Notes: generated by a model not told the origin, from the letters alone. 33,402 bases of DNA from a virus (IMGVR_UViG_3300047277_000087:1-33402), one strand, 5' to 3'; positions 15,866-23,456 are shown, counted from the first letter of the stretch. Translations and numbers: made by a program.

Positions 15866-17915
15866 CAGCCACCTCAGTGGTAATATCCACAATCGTTAAA
15901 GGTAGTGGATCAGATTGTCTAACCGTCACCCGCCCAGATGGATTGAATTGTGAGGTTACAAATAAAGGAATCTCATCGGTGATTAAATCCGGTGCTGTGC
16001 CAGGTGTTTCATAATGCCGTGTCTTGACTGGCGTTAAATGTGCCGTATCCGGTCCGGCACTAAAACCACCCGAATTGTAAACCCGCACCCAAATCTTATT
16101 GATGTTCTTGATTCGAGACTGGCCTAGTGTGGCATCGCCCGTTATAGCGACGGGAGTAGTAGTAAGATCAGCGGTAATCGGCAAGCCTATCTGTGCTTTA
16201 GTCACAGCAAATGGCAGTGTGATAGCCCCACCGGTGACGACTTGTTGAGGCATTACAGCGCCATCACCCAAGATAGCAACAGTCTGTCCTTCCAAATGCC
16301 CCAGACCAGTAATCGTAGTCGTTGATACGCCACTATAGGTTAAGCCGCAATCAACAAAGAAAGCATCACTGGGGCTAGTAAAGAAACGGGTATGTAGCAT
16401 TTCTATGTAACGCTTAGTGACACCATTGATGGTGCGATTAACGATGACATACAGCACATCAGCATTGTTCTCGGAAGTCGTTATGCAGGATTCAAATAGG
16501 CCATTAGTAGTATCGTGCTTGTGCCAGGCTGATACTTGTTGCTCCGGTACATAGGTCAAGCCTAATAAAGCCCCTGCACTATTTATTACCCAGATCACCG
16601 GCACAGGCGCTCGCGATAAAATAAAGTCTGAAATGGTCGTGGTATCAAATAAATGTGGCGCTAATAGGCACAAGTCATTACTCACATAGCCAGAGCTTTG
16701 CCAAGAGTAAGACATCTCACCAATGTGGCCGCCTTGTGCTTGCGGATAGAGAATGTACTTATTGACAAACACCGGTGCAACCGTTGATGTGCCGTTCTGT
16801 GTTTGTGTCTTAATATCTAAGGTTGCTGCCGTTAAAGCACTGCCTGAGTCAGCGCTCACGCTCCATTCGGTTGATGCTGTTAAGACTAGCAAGTCTGATT
16901 GGTTAGGCATTAAATGACGGATCGCATTGGCTTTCTGTGCTGCTATCTTAAACCGCAAAGCATCACTGCCTTGGCTAGGGATAGAGTAAGCAATGTTGTA
17001 GTCAGACGATGACTGCGTGGACCAAATGTTTTGTGGTTGGTTAATCGTACCGGCAAAGAAACGTCTTTGTTGATAATAACAAACCGAGGAAGGATAGTTA
17101 TTAGCTGAAGCAAAAATGGTATCGGTAATCGGTAGTGTCTTGGTTAAGTCGGCAAGAATATTATCATCGGTTAAAGTCAAGCCGGAGGTCTGGCCGATAT
17201 AAGCATAAGTACCACTTGAATACTTGTAGACGTTATAGCGAATAGAGCCAGCTACCGTACTCCACACAATCGTATTGTAGTTGCCTGAGATCGTTAAATC
17301 GTTACTGACGGTATTAGATACTGCCGATGCCGGTGACTCTTCATAACCTAAGCTGTTCAAAGCCGTAATCACATACTTGAAAGTCTGAGTAACACCTGTA
17401 GTCGGCCTTGTAGCAGTGCATGACACCCCTGTTGGTGCGGCCGTTTGTGAAGCAAAAGAAATAGTCGTTAGCGTCCAGTTAAGGTTAGATAAGCGTTTGA
17501 GTTCTTTCGGTGGATAATTAGGATGGACAATCGTAATAACATCGCCTGACTGCACATATTTGATCGTTGATAAATCGCCTTGCGCATAAGTATTGGCGAC
17601 TTCATACGGTACACCGCCACTCATCAAAGTTGCGCCTTGATAATGAAACCTGAAATAGCCTGCTCCCATTTCTATTGCAAACGTCTGCGTGTTAGAGAAC
17701 GAGAACTGAATCAGCCTGGTAAAGTTAGCCGATGTCTTGACTTCATTGACGTACTGAAATCCTGGACGATTAGAGGCTACACCATGAGGCATGATGATGA
17801 AGTTACGACAAGTATCTAAACCCGCCTGCACCTTAGAGATGTCAAGACGCCCAAACAATTCACGGGATATTTCACCACCACTAAAGCTACTCTTTAGAAC
17901 TCTAACATTAGGCAC
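15855..17915 (-). CDS. Tail tubular protein B (nozzle)
   Basis: 686 residues, starting at a GTG that overlaps the previous stop (GTGCCTAA). The beginning, VLKSSFSGGEISRELFGRLD followed by GLDTCRNFIIMPHGVASNRPG, is the typical start of podovirus nozzle proteins (T7 gp12-like). A Thr/Ser-rich beta domain at about 160-270 resembles fibronectin-type insertions. It forms the distal tube of the short tail. Follows tail tubular protein A directly, the standard pair. Confidence 0.85.
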   Translation of the reverse strand: MPNVRVLKSSFSGGEISRELFGRLDISKVQAGLDTCRNFIIMPHGVASNRPGFQYVNEVKTSANFTRLIQFSFSNTQTFAIEMGAGYFRFHYQGATLMSGGVPYEVANTYAQGDLSTIKYVQSGDVITIVHPNYPPKELKRLSNLNWTLTTISFASQTAAPTGVSCTATRPTTGVTQTFKYVITALNSLGYEESPASAVSNTVSNDLTISGNYNTIVWSTVAGSIRYNVYKYSSGTYAYIGQTSGLTLTDDNILADLTKTLPITDTIFASANNYPSSVCYYQQRRFFAGTINQPQNIWSTQSSSDYNIAYSIPSQGSDALRFKIAAQKANAIRHLMPNQSDLLVLTASTEWSVSADSGSALTAATLDIKTQTQNGTSTVAPVFVNKYILYPQAQGGHIGEMSYSWQSSGYVSNDLCLLAPHLFDTTTISDFILSRAPVPVIWVINSAGALLGLTYVPEQQVSAWHKHDTTNGLFESCITTSENNADVLYVIVNRTINGVTKRYIEMLHTRFFTSPSDAFFVDCGLTYSGVSTTTITGLGHLEGQTVAILGDGAVMPQQVVTGGAITLPFAVTKAQIGLPITADLTTTPVAITGDATLGQSRIKNINKIWVRVYNSGGFSAGPDTAHLTPVKTRHYETPGTAPDLITDEIPLFVTSQFNPSGRVTVRQSDPLPLTIVDITTEVAVGG

Positions 17916-18609
17916 GGGCTGCTATCCCCGCTGGTGCTGGAATCGGAAATACTTTTCTATTTTGTGAGTCAGAATCTTTAGCGGCCTTCAAGGCCTGTGC
18001 ATAAGCCTGCATACATTTCATCGAGGCTGATACGCCAATATCACCTTTGAGCATAATACCGGCTAGATTACTCGCTAGTTTCCAAGCAAGAGCATCAATG
18101 AATGAAGGTGGAAATACCGCTGTATTCGTTGTGTAAGCCGCGTATTTTAGCATGGCATTCTGTTGGTTAGCATAGAGTATGATGTTGCCATCCGTATCCG
18201 ATTCAACCGAGTAATCTTGCTGATTACCGTGTGTTGCTAGGCGATTAAGATAACTGGCTTTACTGCCATCACCATAGATACTACTGGTCGTCGCATTGCT
18301 CGGAAAGCCACCGTAGTTGACATCCCCAACCGCTGTCGTGTCATACAAAGCAATCACGTTAATCATGTCGCTAGGTACTTCGTAGCAGCAATCCCAGAGA
18401 CTAGACGGGTTGGTCGTTAGTGCCAGCGTGACTAGCTTACTATTAAAGCCCCAGTTATGCTCATCCAGCACCGCTGATAACGACATTGGATAGAACCGAG
18501 CGCAATAGCCAGCCTGAGCTGATTGGTCCGGTGGGGATATGCTTACTACATTAGCCTCATCGCCAAGACGAGCCAGAGCAAGGTTACAAATATCGACGTC
18601 TGAACTCAT
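17908..18609 (-). CDS. Tail tubular protein A (adaptor)
   Basis: 233 residues with AAGGATAGATAG before the ATG. The N-terminus DICNLALARLGDEANVVSIS and CARFYPMSLSAVLDEHNWGF are hallmark motifs of the T7 gp11-like adaptor family that joins the portal ring to the nozzle. Normal length for the family. Lies immediately before tail tube B and after the DGR, so the retroelement sits inside the tail gene block. Confidence 0.85.
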   Translation of the reverse strand: MSSDVDICNLALARLGDEANVVSISPPDQSAQAGYCARFYPMSLSAVLDEHNWGFNSKLVTLALTTNPSSLWDCCYEVPSDMINVIALYDTTAVGDVNYGGFPSNATTSSIYGDGSKASYLNRLATHGNQQDYSVESDTDGNIILYANQQNAMLKYAAYTTNTAVFPPSFIDALAWKLASNLAGIMLKGDIGVSASMKCMQAYAQALKAAKDSDSQNRKVFPIPAPAGIAARA

Positions 18610-18622
18610 CTATCTATCCTTT

Positions 18623-18862
18623 TTAAAGTGCTAGTAACTCATCTTTGGTAAAGCCAAATCTTTCGATAGTGGCTAAATCTTCAACGTCTATCCAGATAGG
18701 CTCTAATACTTCACCGGCATACTCAGGTTGGTTGTAGTCATCAGGATATGCTTGGCTGTCTTGTTTGTGACTCATTGACCCTTTTAATAAGGCAACAAAC
18801 TCACCATAAGAAGGGGTGCCTTTTAGTGCGTCTAAATCTTCTCGTGTATTAATAATATTCAT
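18623..18862 (-). CDS. Small protein between RT and tail tube genes
   Basis: 79 residues from ATG 18862 (GGATAACAAAT upstream), overlapping the reverse transcriptase by 14 nt. The longer form starting at 18919 would lie mostly inside the RT gene. Sequence features: acidic, LDALKGTPSYGEFVALLKGS, then Asp/Tyr-rich, then EDLATIERFGFTKDELLAL. I recall similar small proteins near tail genes of related phages but know no function; a tail assembly accessory role is possible. Confidence 0.65.
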   Translation of the reverse strand: MNIINTREDLDALKGTPSYGEFVALLKGSMSHKQDSQAYPDDYNQPEYAGEVLEPIWIDVEDLATIERFGFTKDELLAL

Positions 18863-19829
18863 ATTTGTTATCCAGCCAGTTAAATAAATTGTGAGTATCA
18901 GCCCAACTTGCATGACCACGCCATGAAGCTAAGAATTTGGTAAGGTTTAAAAACTCATGGTGTTCTATAAAATGCTTAATCTTATGCTTTGCTCGTAATA
19001 CCGAGTCCTTTCTTATTAGCTTATGCGTTGCCCAGATTCGATACCCTAAAAAGTTAATCCCTCTTTTGACACTAGCACACTGCCATTTACTGATAGTGAG
19101 CTTTAACTTTTCCTGAGAAAACTGCTTAATCTTTTCAAAGTCCTGACGTAATTGTTCAGGATCGTTACCAAGAATAACAACGTCATCCATGTATCTTGCC
19201 CATCGTCTATGCTTTAGCTCATGGTGGATAAAGTGGTCAAGCTGTGAGCCATAGATATTGGCAAATAACTGACTGGTTAAGCTACCTATGGGAATACCGA
19301 CATTGCCAGGTATAACCAGTTGCTTAATAATCTTCATTGTCTTTTCACAAGCAATCTTTCGCTCTATCATAGCCAGTAATAACGTATGATCCACACTAGG
19401 GAAAAACTTTGTGTAATCTGTCTTAAGGTAATACATTGGCTTGGGGTCTTTTCTTAACTCTGACTGAAGATAACGAACGCCACCATGCGTACCTTTTCCG
19501 ACTCTGCAAGCATAAGTATTAGGTAAAAACATGGCGTCAAAAATATCACCAATGACAGCCATTAAAGCATGTTGAGCCAATCTATCTTTGAACTCTAAGG
19601 CTGATATAAGTCGCTTCTTTGGTTCAAACACATAGAACTGTTTATAGCTACCGACTTGATAGCTACCGTCTAACAGCTCTTGCCCTAACTTGATTAAGTT
19701 AATCGATTTATATTCTTTAAACTCAAGATACCCAAAGCTCATCCGTTTTGCACAAGCTGTTCTATTAAACGCTAACTGCATGTTTTCAGGACTGGCTATA
19801 CGTTCTATCAAGTTTCTATGCGTTTTCAA
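18849..19829 (-). CDS. brt: DGR reverse transcriptase (Brt-like)
   Basis: 326 residues. It makes mutagenic cDNA from the template RNA. Visible RT motifs are KTDYTKFFPSVD (motif A Asp), GIPIGSLTSQLFANIYG (the DGR/group II hallmark), ARYMDDVVILG (catalytic YMDD) and GINFLGYRIW. Length and sequence closely follow Bordetella phage BPP-1 Brt (328 residues as I recall). Start chosen at TTG 19829 because AGGG lies 8 bases upstream and the product then begins KTHRNLIERI, matching the Brt N-terminus; a TTG at 19847 is also open. A non-ATG start fits low expression. Confidence 0.95.
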   Translation of the reverse strand: MKTHRNLIERIASPENMQLAFNRTACAKRMSFGYLEFKEYKSINLIKLGQELLDGSYQVGSYKQFYVFEPKKRLISALEFKDRLAQHALMAVIGDIFDAMFLPNTYACRVGKGTHGGVRYLQSELRKDPKPMYYLKTDYTKFFPSVDHTLLLAMIERKIACEKTMKIIKQLVIPGNVGIPIGSLTSQLFANIYGSQLDHFIHHELKHRRWARYMDDVVILGNDPEQLRQDFEKIKQFSQEKLKLTISKWQCASVKRGINFLGYRIWATHKLIRKDSVLRAKHKIKHFIEHHEFLNLTKFLASWRGHASWADTHNLFNWLDNKYEYY

Positions 19830-19975
19830 GTCAGTAGCCCTGTTCAAGCGATATTACTAAGGGCATCCTGAACCGTGAAAAGTATTTGCCGAAGCAGGAC
19901 ACAATGGCTGACCACATACATAGTGATCGGCTTGCAATGCCGTAGCGATTGCAAAGCGTAGGAAATAATGCCGTC
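19830..19975 (-). ncRNA. DGR template-RNA 3' spacer between TR and RT
   Basis: 146 bases between the 3' end of TR and the RT start. In BPP-1 a spacer of similar length and position is part of the structured template RNA, contacts Avd-RT and primes cDNA synthesis. The stretch GTGTCCTGCTTCGGC (minus strand, about 19884-19898) looks to me like a segment of the BPP-1 spacer, recalled from memory only. The reading frame that crosses TR and this spacer is not a credible protein. Confidence 0.65.
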
Positions 19976-20088
19976 ACGACACCGCGAGAACCGATGTTGT
20001 TGTTCGAGTTCGTAGGCGAGTTGTTCCAGTTCGAGTAACGAGAACCTGCGTTCACTCCATTACTCCAGTTACCTCCAAAGTTCACGGT
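19976..20088 (-). repeat. DGR template repeat (TR)
   Basis: On the minus strand TR begins 3-4 nt after the avd stop and ends 146 nt before the RT. It aligns without gaps to VR at an offset of 539 bp. From 19976 to 20082 there are 13 mismatches, all at minus-strand adenines (plus-strand T at 20000, 20009, 20010, 20013, 20021, 20022, 20030, 20031, 20051, 20060, 20061, 20081, 20082); a further A to G at 20088 marks the fuzzy 5' edge. It carries eleven AAY codons where the target has varied residues. The last 24 bases of the 3' end are identical to VR. Confidence 0.95.
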
Positions 20089-20091
20089 GTT

Positions 20092-20466
20092 TTACCCATT
20101 CTGCCCCTTACGCTTAGTAATCCATGACCCTAGCATAGACCCAACCTCCGCAAGCATGATTAAGACCACTTGGTGCTGGTGAGATGTTATGCCGCGTGTA
20201 CTCGGTATTACTAAGAAACGTAACCAAAACCGCAGCTGCGCTAATCCTGCATCTGCTTCATATATTTTACTGATTTGATTACTCTTACCGGCTATATAAA
20301 ATAACTCAGCTTGGTTAAACAAAGTCTGTAAAAACATATCCCTTACTACCCCATGCTTTCTCGGTAACGATTGCGCAATGGGGTATAAATAATGAATCAC
20401 CGTTTCATACTTCTCGATGATCGCCATCTGGCTATAATTAACAACCACTTGTTGTATAGGTTGCAT
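20092..20466 (-). CDS. avd: DGR accessory variability determinant
   Basis: 124 residues, close to BPP-1 Avd (128 as I recall). Helical four-helix-bundle pattern with IEKYETVIHYLYPIAQSLPR, then KHGVVRDMFLQTLFNQAELF, then GLAQLRFWLRFLV, and a basic tail. Avd forms a pentameric, positively charged barrel that binds the RT and template RNA and is needed for mutagenic retrohoming. It lies between VR and TR in the same order as in BPP-1. The ribosome-binding site is weak, and the post-mtd hairpin sits just before its start. Confidence 0.93.
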   Translation of the reverse strand: MQPIQQVVVNYSQMAIIEKYETVIHYLYPIAQSLPRKHGVVRDMFLQTLFNQAELFYIAGKSNQISKIYEADAGLAQLRFWLRFLVIPSTRGITSHQHQVVLIMLAEVGSMLGSWITKRKGQNG

Positions 20467-20476
20467 CTTAAAGGCC

Positions 20477-20492
20477 AGTGGCTTTCGCCACT
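20477..20492 (-). other. GAAA-loop hairpin after mtd (DGR target-recognition element)
   Basis: On the minus strand AGTGGC-GAAA-GCCACT begins at the base after the mtd TAA stop, 22 bases beyond the end of VR. A hairpin/cruciform with a GAAA loop in the same place is required for efficient target recognition in BPP-1. Here the stem is 6 bp and perfect. It also occupies the mtd-avd junction, so it could affect avd translation. Confidence 0.75.
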
Positions 20493-21674
20493 TTAATCAA
20501 GTAACAGGTGGTCAACGACACCGCGAGAACCGATGTTGGTGTTCGAGACCGCAGGCGAGAAGTTCCAGGCCGAGTAACGAGAACCTGCGCTCACTCCAAA
20601 ACTCCAGTTACCTCCAAAGAACACGGCATTACAAAGCTGATAAGTAGAGCCTCTGCCTGTGGTATTAGCTGTGAATGCGGCCGTTCCAGCACCACCACCA
20701 AAGTCTTTTCCCCAAACATCCATTACGCCTGTAGACTGCATAACACCCCATTTTGAGGTGTAAGCAGCATTAAGAATGGTGGATACTTGATCTGTACCGA
20801 TAGCACTGGCTTCTGTTGTGCCGAAAGCTAGGGCTGCGTATTCTTGATAGCTGGCAGAGCGTTTACCATTAGCCGCTAAGACCTCATTAGCTTCCCACCA
20901 AGTTAGCGTGGTATAAGTTGTTGAACCATTACCGCCAAACTTAGTTGGTACTTTAGGAGGACTAGCGCCATCAGCAATAGTGACGTTATATTTAGACGTG
21001 CCGTTAGTATCAGGATCGGTATTTAATAGGTAAATATCAGCCCAGAAATTATCAGCAACTAACGTCATACCGCGTGGGTCTTGACAAGCTGGTTTAAACT
21101 TTAAATCCCATAATGAATAAGCATTGATATAAGGCGTAGTATTACCACCTGATCGAGCAGCTGCATTACCACCGGGAGCGTAATGAAAGCCACCAATCTT
21201 ACGAGCATTAGCGGTAGGTGGCGTAGTGAAGTTATTAGTACAGGTTATTGTGCCAGCTGTTTCTGCCCATATCGCATAGTCAGTACCTGTTACCGCTGAT
21301 GGCATTACCACCACTGTACCCGATGCAAATGTTAAACAAGTGCCATTAACATCAATGTACATTTGTGTTTGCGTTGATACTGCAAAGGCCGCTGTTACTG
21401 TAAAAGCTACAGCGGTTGGTGCATCCTTTCTAAATTCACCTCTAACGAATGAAGCGGTTGTGTTGCCTGTGAAAGTAGGTGAGGCAGTAGGAGCAAACAC
21501 GCCAGCAGGAAAATTATTTAAATCTTGACGTAGTAGCGGAAAGCCACCTGGTGTCGCGCCATCATGGACGACTACTGTCTTTTTATCAGTATCAATGGTT
21601 ATTTCACGCAATGCGCCCGTAAATCCTGCATGTTGAGCAGTAGTGCCGCCCCTGCGTTGTATTTGGTCAGCCAT
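20493..21674 (-). CDS. mtd: Major tropism determinant: variable receptor-binding protein
   Basis: 393 residues with GGAG ten bases before the ATG. The N-terminus (RRGGTTAQHAGFTGALREIT, then TVVVHDGATPGGFPL) is the Mtd N-terminal domain. The middle has GGFHYAPGGNAA and DPRGMTLVADNFWADIYLL. The C-terminal ~180 residues form the C-type-lectin-like fold, ending in the VR and DHLLLD. In BPP-1 this trimeric protein sits on the tail fibres and its VR residues select the host receptor. Residues differing from the template are F352, F359, S362, A369, F372, A375, V376 and T379. Confidence 0.95.
   Translation of the reverse strand: MADQIQRRGGTTAQHAGFTGALREITIDTDKKTVVVHDGATPGGFPLLRQDLNNFPAGVFAPTASPTFTGNTTASFVRGEFRKDAPTAVAFTVTAAFAVSTQTQMYIDVNGTCLTFASGTVVVMPSAVTGTDYAIWAETAGTITCTNNFTTPPTANARKIGGFHYAPGGNAAARSGGNTTPYINAYSLWDLKFKPACQDPRGMTLVADNFWADIYLLNTDPDTNGTSKYNVTIADGASPPKVPTKFGGNGSTTYTTLTWWEANEVLAANGKRSASYQEYAALAFGTTEASAIGTDQVSTILNAAYTSKWGVMQSTGVMDVWGKDFGGGAGTAAFTANTTGRGSTYQLCNAVFFGGNWSFGVSAGSRYSAWNFSPAVSNTNIGSRGVVDHLLLD
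20515..20626 (-). repeat. DGR variable repeat (VR) with IMH end
   Basis: 112 bp inside the last 45 codons of mtd. It is identical to TR except at template adenines, where C, G and T all appear (A to T six times, A to G five, A to C two on the coding strand). Bases 20515-20538 (24 bp, GC-rich) are identical to the TR end and correspond to the initiation-of-mutagenic-homology (IMH) region. Homology stops sharply at 20515. Confidence 0.95.
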
Positions 21675-21691
21675 AGTATATAAACTCCAGG

Positions 21692-22519
21692 TTAAGGCAC
21701 AGTGCCAAAGTTAAATGATGCGGTAGCGTCTGTTGATAAGCTAACCCATCGAATTAATGTTTCATTAGTAAAAACATCTTGTGTGATATTGCCCATATCC
21801 CAACCACCACCAACATAAATTGAAGTAAATGTTGTCATGCGACTGGCTGGGAAATAAGCATCTATATAGGTTGCTAATGCAGATTTAGCAGGCGCTACAG
21901 CAATAAGTGCTGAATTAGCAGCGGCTGTTGCTGATGCTGAAGAGGCTGCACTTGCTAACAAACTATTGGTAGCGCTTATAGATGATGATGTGGCTGAATT
22001 GCTTGCTTGATAGGCATATGTTGCTGAATCGGAAGCTGAACTAGCCGAGGCATTGGCAGATACTTCTGCTTGTGCTATGTAATCATCTATGTTTTGACCA
22101 GTGGTTCCTATTGATGAGATTGGTAACTTAAAGGTTCTGCTTAATTCTTCTGCTACTTGCTGAACCTGAATAACTATCCTATCCAAGGCGTTATTAATCG
22201 ACTCTGGATAAAAACCACCAGAGTTAGTTAAAGCCAGTGTTTGCGTATTAGTGACTTGCGATGTCAGGGTAATATATGTGCCGGTAGCCGGTGCAAATAA
22301 TAAAGTGACTGATCCGCCTGGTGAAGTGTTCTGATCTGCATTAAGCGTGACCGTGTAATTAGTAGATAGTACCAATACCGATTCAACATCTAGCGCATCA
22401 AGATAGGTTACTAAAATATCAGTAGCGGTAAAGACTTTGAACGTAAACGGAAATACCGTTGTAACTCCATTGCCTTGACTGGGTCCTGCTTTACGAAGGG
22501 TGGTGTTTTGTATGGTCAT
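21692..22519 (-). CDS. Tail fibre / virion-attachment adaptor
   Basis: 275 residues. The first ~130 (TTLRKAGPSQGNGVTTVFPF, then DILVTYLD, then LLFAPATGTYITLTSQV) form the beta-rich N-terminal domain common to podovirus tail fibres and spikes that docks on the tail. A coiled-coil-like Ala/Ser-rich region (about 145-215) and a short beta C-terminus follow. Lying directly before mtd, it is the likely fibre that carries Mtd, as the BPP-1 fibre does. AGGTTAAATAAC precedes the ATG. Confidence 0.75.
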   Translation of the reverse strand: MTIQNTTLRKAGPSQGNGVTTVFPFTFKVFTATDILVTYLDALDVESVLVLSTNYTVTLNADQNTSPGGSVTLLFAPATGTYITLTSQVTNTQTLALTNSGGFYPESINNALDRIVIQVQQVAEELSRTFKLPISSIGTTGQNIDDYIAQAEVSANASASSASDSATYAYQASNSATSSSISATNSLLASAASSASATAAANSALIAVAPAKSALATYIDAYFPASRMTTFTSIYVGGGWDMGNITQDVFTNETLIRWVSLSTDATASFNFGTVP

Positions 22520-22520
22520 G

Positions 22521-22721
22521 TTATTTAACCTTGCTTTCGATGACTGCTACACGAGTATCAAGTCTTGATAACTCATGACGTAAGTCTTTATCAATAGTGG
22601 CGAGCGTTTCGTTTATTTCGCCTAGCCGCTCATGGAGCTTATTTCCCATCCATCCTATGACTACGATTAACACTGACATTAACATTCCGACTACTGGCAT
22701 AAGAATCTCCGCTTCACTCAT
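22521..22721 (-). CDS. Small membrane protein with C-terminal coiled coil (lysis region)
   Basis: 66 residues from ATG 22721, which overlaps the Rz stop (ATGA). One transmembrane helix (about 7-28, MPVVGMLMSVLIVVIGWMGN) is followed by a charged coiled coil (EINETLATIDKDLRHELSRL). This layout recalls hemolysin-XhlA-type or antiholin-type lysis accessories, but no family is certain. Its position right after the spanins supports a lysis role. Confidence 0.65.
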   Translation of the reverse strand: MSEAEILMPVVGMLMSVLIVVIGWMGNKLHERLGEINETLATIDKDLRHELSRLDTRVAVIESKVK

Positions 22722-23185
22722 TGTTCCAATCCACAAGTATGATTAATAAAGTTAAAACACTCCTGCGCATACGCAGCTACTTGGTCAGCTGCGAGGGATT
22801 GGGCGAGAAGAAAGTCTGTAAGTTCTGCTGAAAGTTCGGCTGGCTCGGTTGAGCTAACAGCGATGCCGGTATTTGTATCTGTTGGCACGGAGCAACCACT
22901 GTCTTTACGATGGGTGTCGTACAAGCGCTTAGACTTAAGAGCGCTGTGATAAGCATTAATCGTAGTGATTGATTGGGCATGAGCTAACTCCAAATTAGTG
23001 TTGGCCTCTTTAGCCGTTGCTTGAGCCTGTGCTACTCGTTCTTGAATACTGGTTAAGGTACTGGCTGCTTGTTCGTTACTTACTTGAATAGATCGTTGTA
23101 AATCATTGATGGCCGCACTGTCTATTTTGTAAGCGACACCAAAACCCGTGCTGAAGGCTGCAATAATAAGTAGGGCATAAATCAT
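22718..23185 (-). CDS. Rz: i-spanin (Rz-like)
   Basis: 155 residues. An N-terminal signal-anchor (IYALLIIAAFSTGFGVAYK) is followed by a long periplasmic coiled coil (about 25-85) and a C-terminal region rich in Cys and acidic residues. This is the form of Rz-type inner-membrane spanins, which fuse inner and outer membranes at lysis. It overlaps the holin-like gene by 4 nt, and a lipoprotein gene is nested inside it in another frame, the classic Rz/Rz1 arrangement. Confidence 0.8.
   Translation of the reverse strand: MIYALLIIAAFSTGFGVAYKIDSAAINDLQRSIQVSNEQAASTLTSIQERVAQAQATAKEANTNLELAHAQSITTINAYHSALKSKRLYDTHRKDSGCSVPTDTNTGIAVSSTEPAELSAELTDFLLAQSLAADQVAAYAQECFNFINHTCGLEQ
22777..22980 (-). CDS. 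Rz1: o-spanin lipoprotein nested in Rz (Rz1-like)
   Basis: 67 residues wholly inside Rz in a shifted frame, with its own GGAG seven bases before the ATG. The signal sequence LRLMLITALLSLSAC ends in a good lipobox (LSAC, Cys20). The mature part is about 48 residues, polar and Pro/Gln-rich, as in Rz1. It would be an outer-membrane lipoprotein pairing with Rz across the periplasm. Confidence 0.82.
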   Translation of the reverse strand: MPNQSLRLMLITALLSLSACTTPIVKTVVAPCQQIQIPASLLAQPSQPNFQQNLQTFFSPNPSQLTK

Positions 23186-23400
23186 ACGTCACCCTTATTC
23201 TTGGCATTCTTGAAGTTAAAAGCGATCCAGTTAATGCCAGTATGAATCTTGGACCAGGCTGAATCATTGCTTGCTGGGGGCATAAAAGCCGCCATAACGG
23301 AAGCGCCTGCTATGACTTTAGGAATGAGTGTTTCCAAGCTACTTAGCATGGCTGAAAGTGCATCCATAATGCCCGTAGCAAGTTGTATAACTTCGATCAT
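23182..23400 (-). CDS. Holin-like small membrane-associated protein
   Basis: 72 residues from ATG 23400, chosen for AAGGAG ten bases upstream; the frame stays open upstream through the terminator, which is not coding. There is a hydrophobic helix at about 25-42 (LIPKVIAGASVMAAFMPP), and a C-terminal WIAFNFKNAKNK. Proteins of this type lie before Rz in many proteobacterial phages and are often named putative holins. The single weak hydrophobic segment leaves the function open. Confidence 0.6.
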   Translation of the reverse strand: MIEVIQLATGIMDALSAMLSSLETLIPKVIAGASVMAAFMPPASNDSAWSKIHTGINWIAFNFKNAKNKGDV

Positions 23401-23424
23401 TAGGGATGGACTCCTTGGGTTGAG

Positions 23425-23448
23425 AAAACCCCCCACCGAAGCAGGGGG
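23425..23448 (-). terminator. Rho-independent terminator after the head gene block
   Basis: On the minus strand CCCCCTGC-TTCG-GTGGGGGG forms an 8-bp stem (six GC and two GU pairs) closed by a C(UUCG)G tetraloop, followed by TTTT. It lies 9 bases after the 43-residue gene and 24 bases before the holin-like start. It separates the head operon from the lysis/tail genes. Downstream genes need readthrough, antitermination or a promoter of their own; none was recognised. Confidence 0.85.
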
Positions 23449-23456
23449 CATGTTCT

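Noticed and set aside
18849-19829. Group II intron or retron instead of a DGR
   Set aside because: No intron RNA domains, maturase or endonuclease domain, or retron-type msr/msd; the TR/VR pair and Avd specify a DGR.
19831-20085. 84-codon minus-strand frame across TR and spacer resembling the end of Mtd
   Set aside because: Its resemblance to Mtd is the TR copy itself. It has no ribosome-binding site of note and ends in spacer RNA sequence; it is template, not a gene.
21692-22519. A second variable repeat in the fibre adaptor gene
   Set aside because: No segment matches the template (for example the GGNWS…SRGV pattern); only mtd carries a VR in this window.
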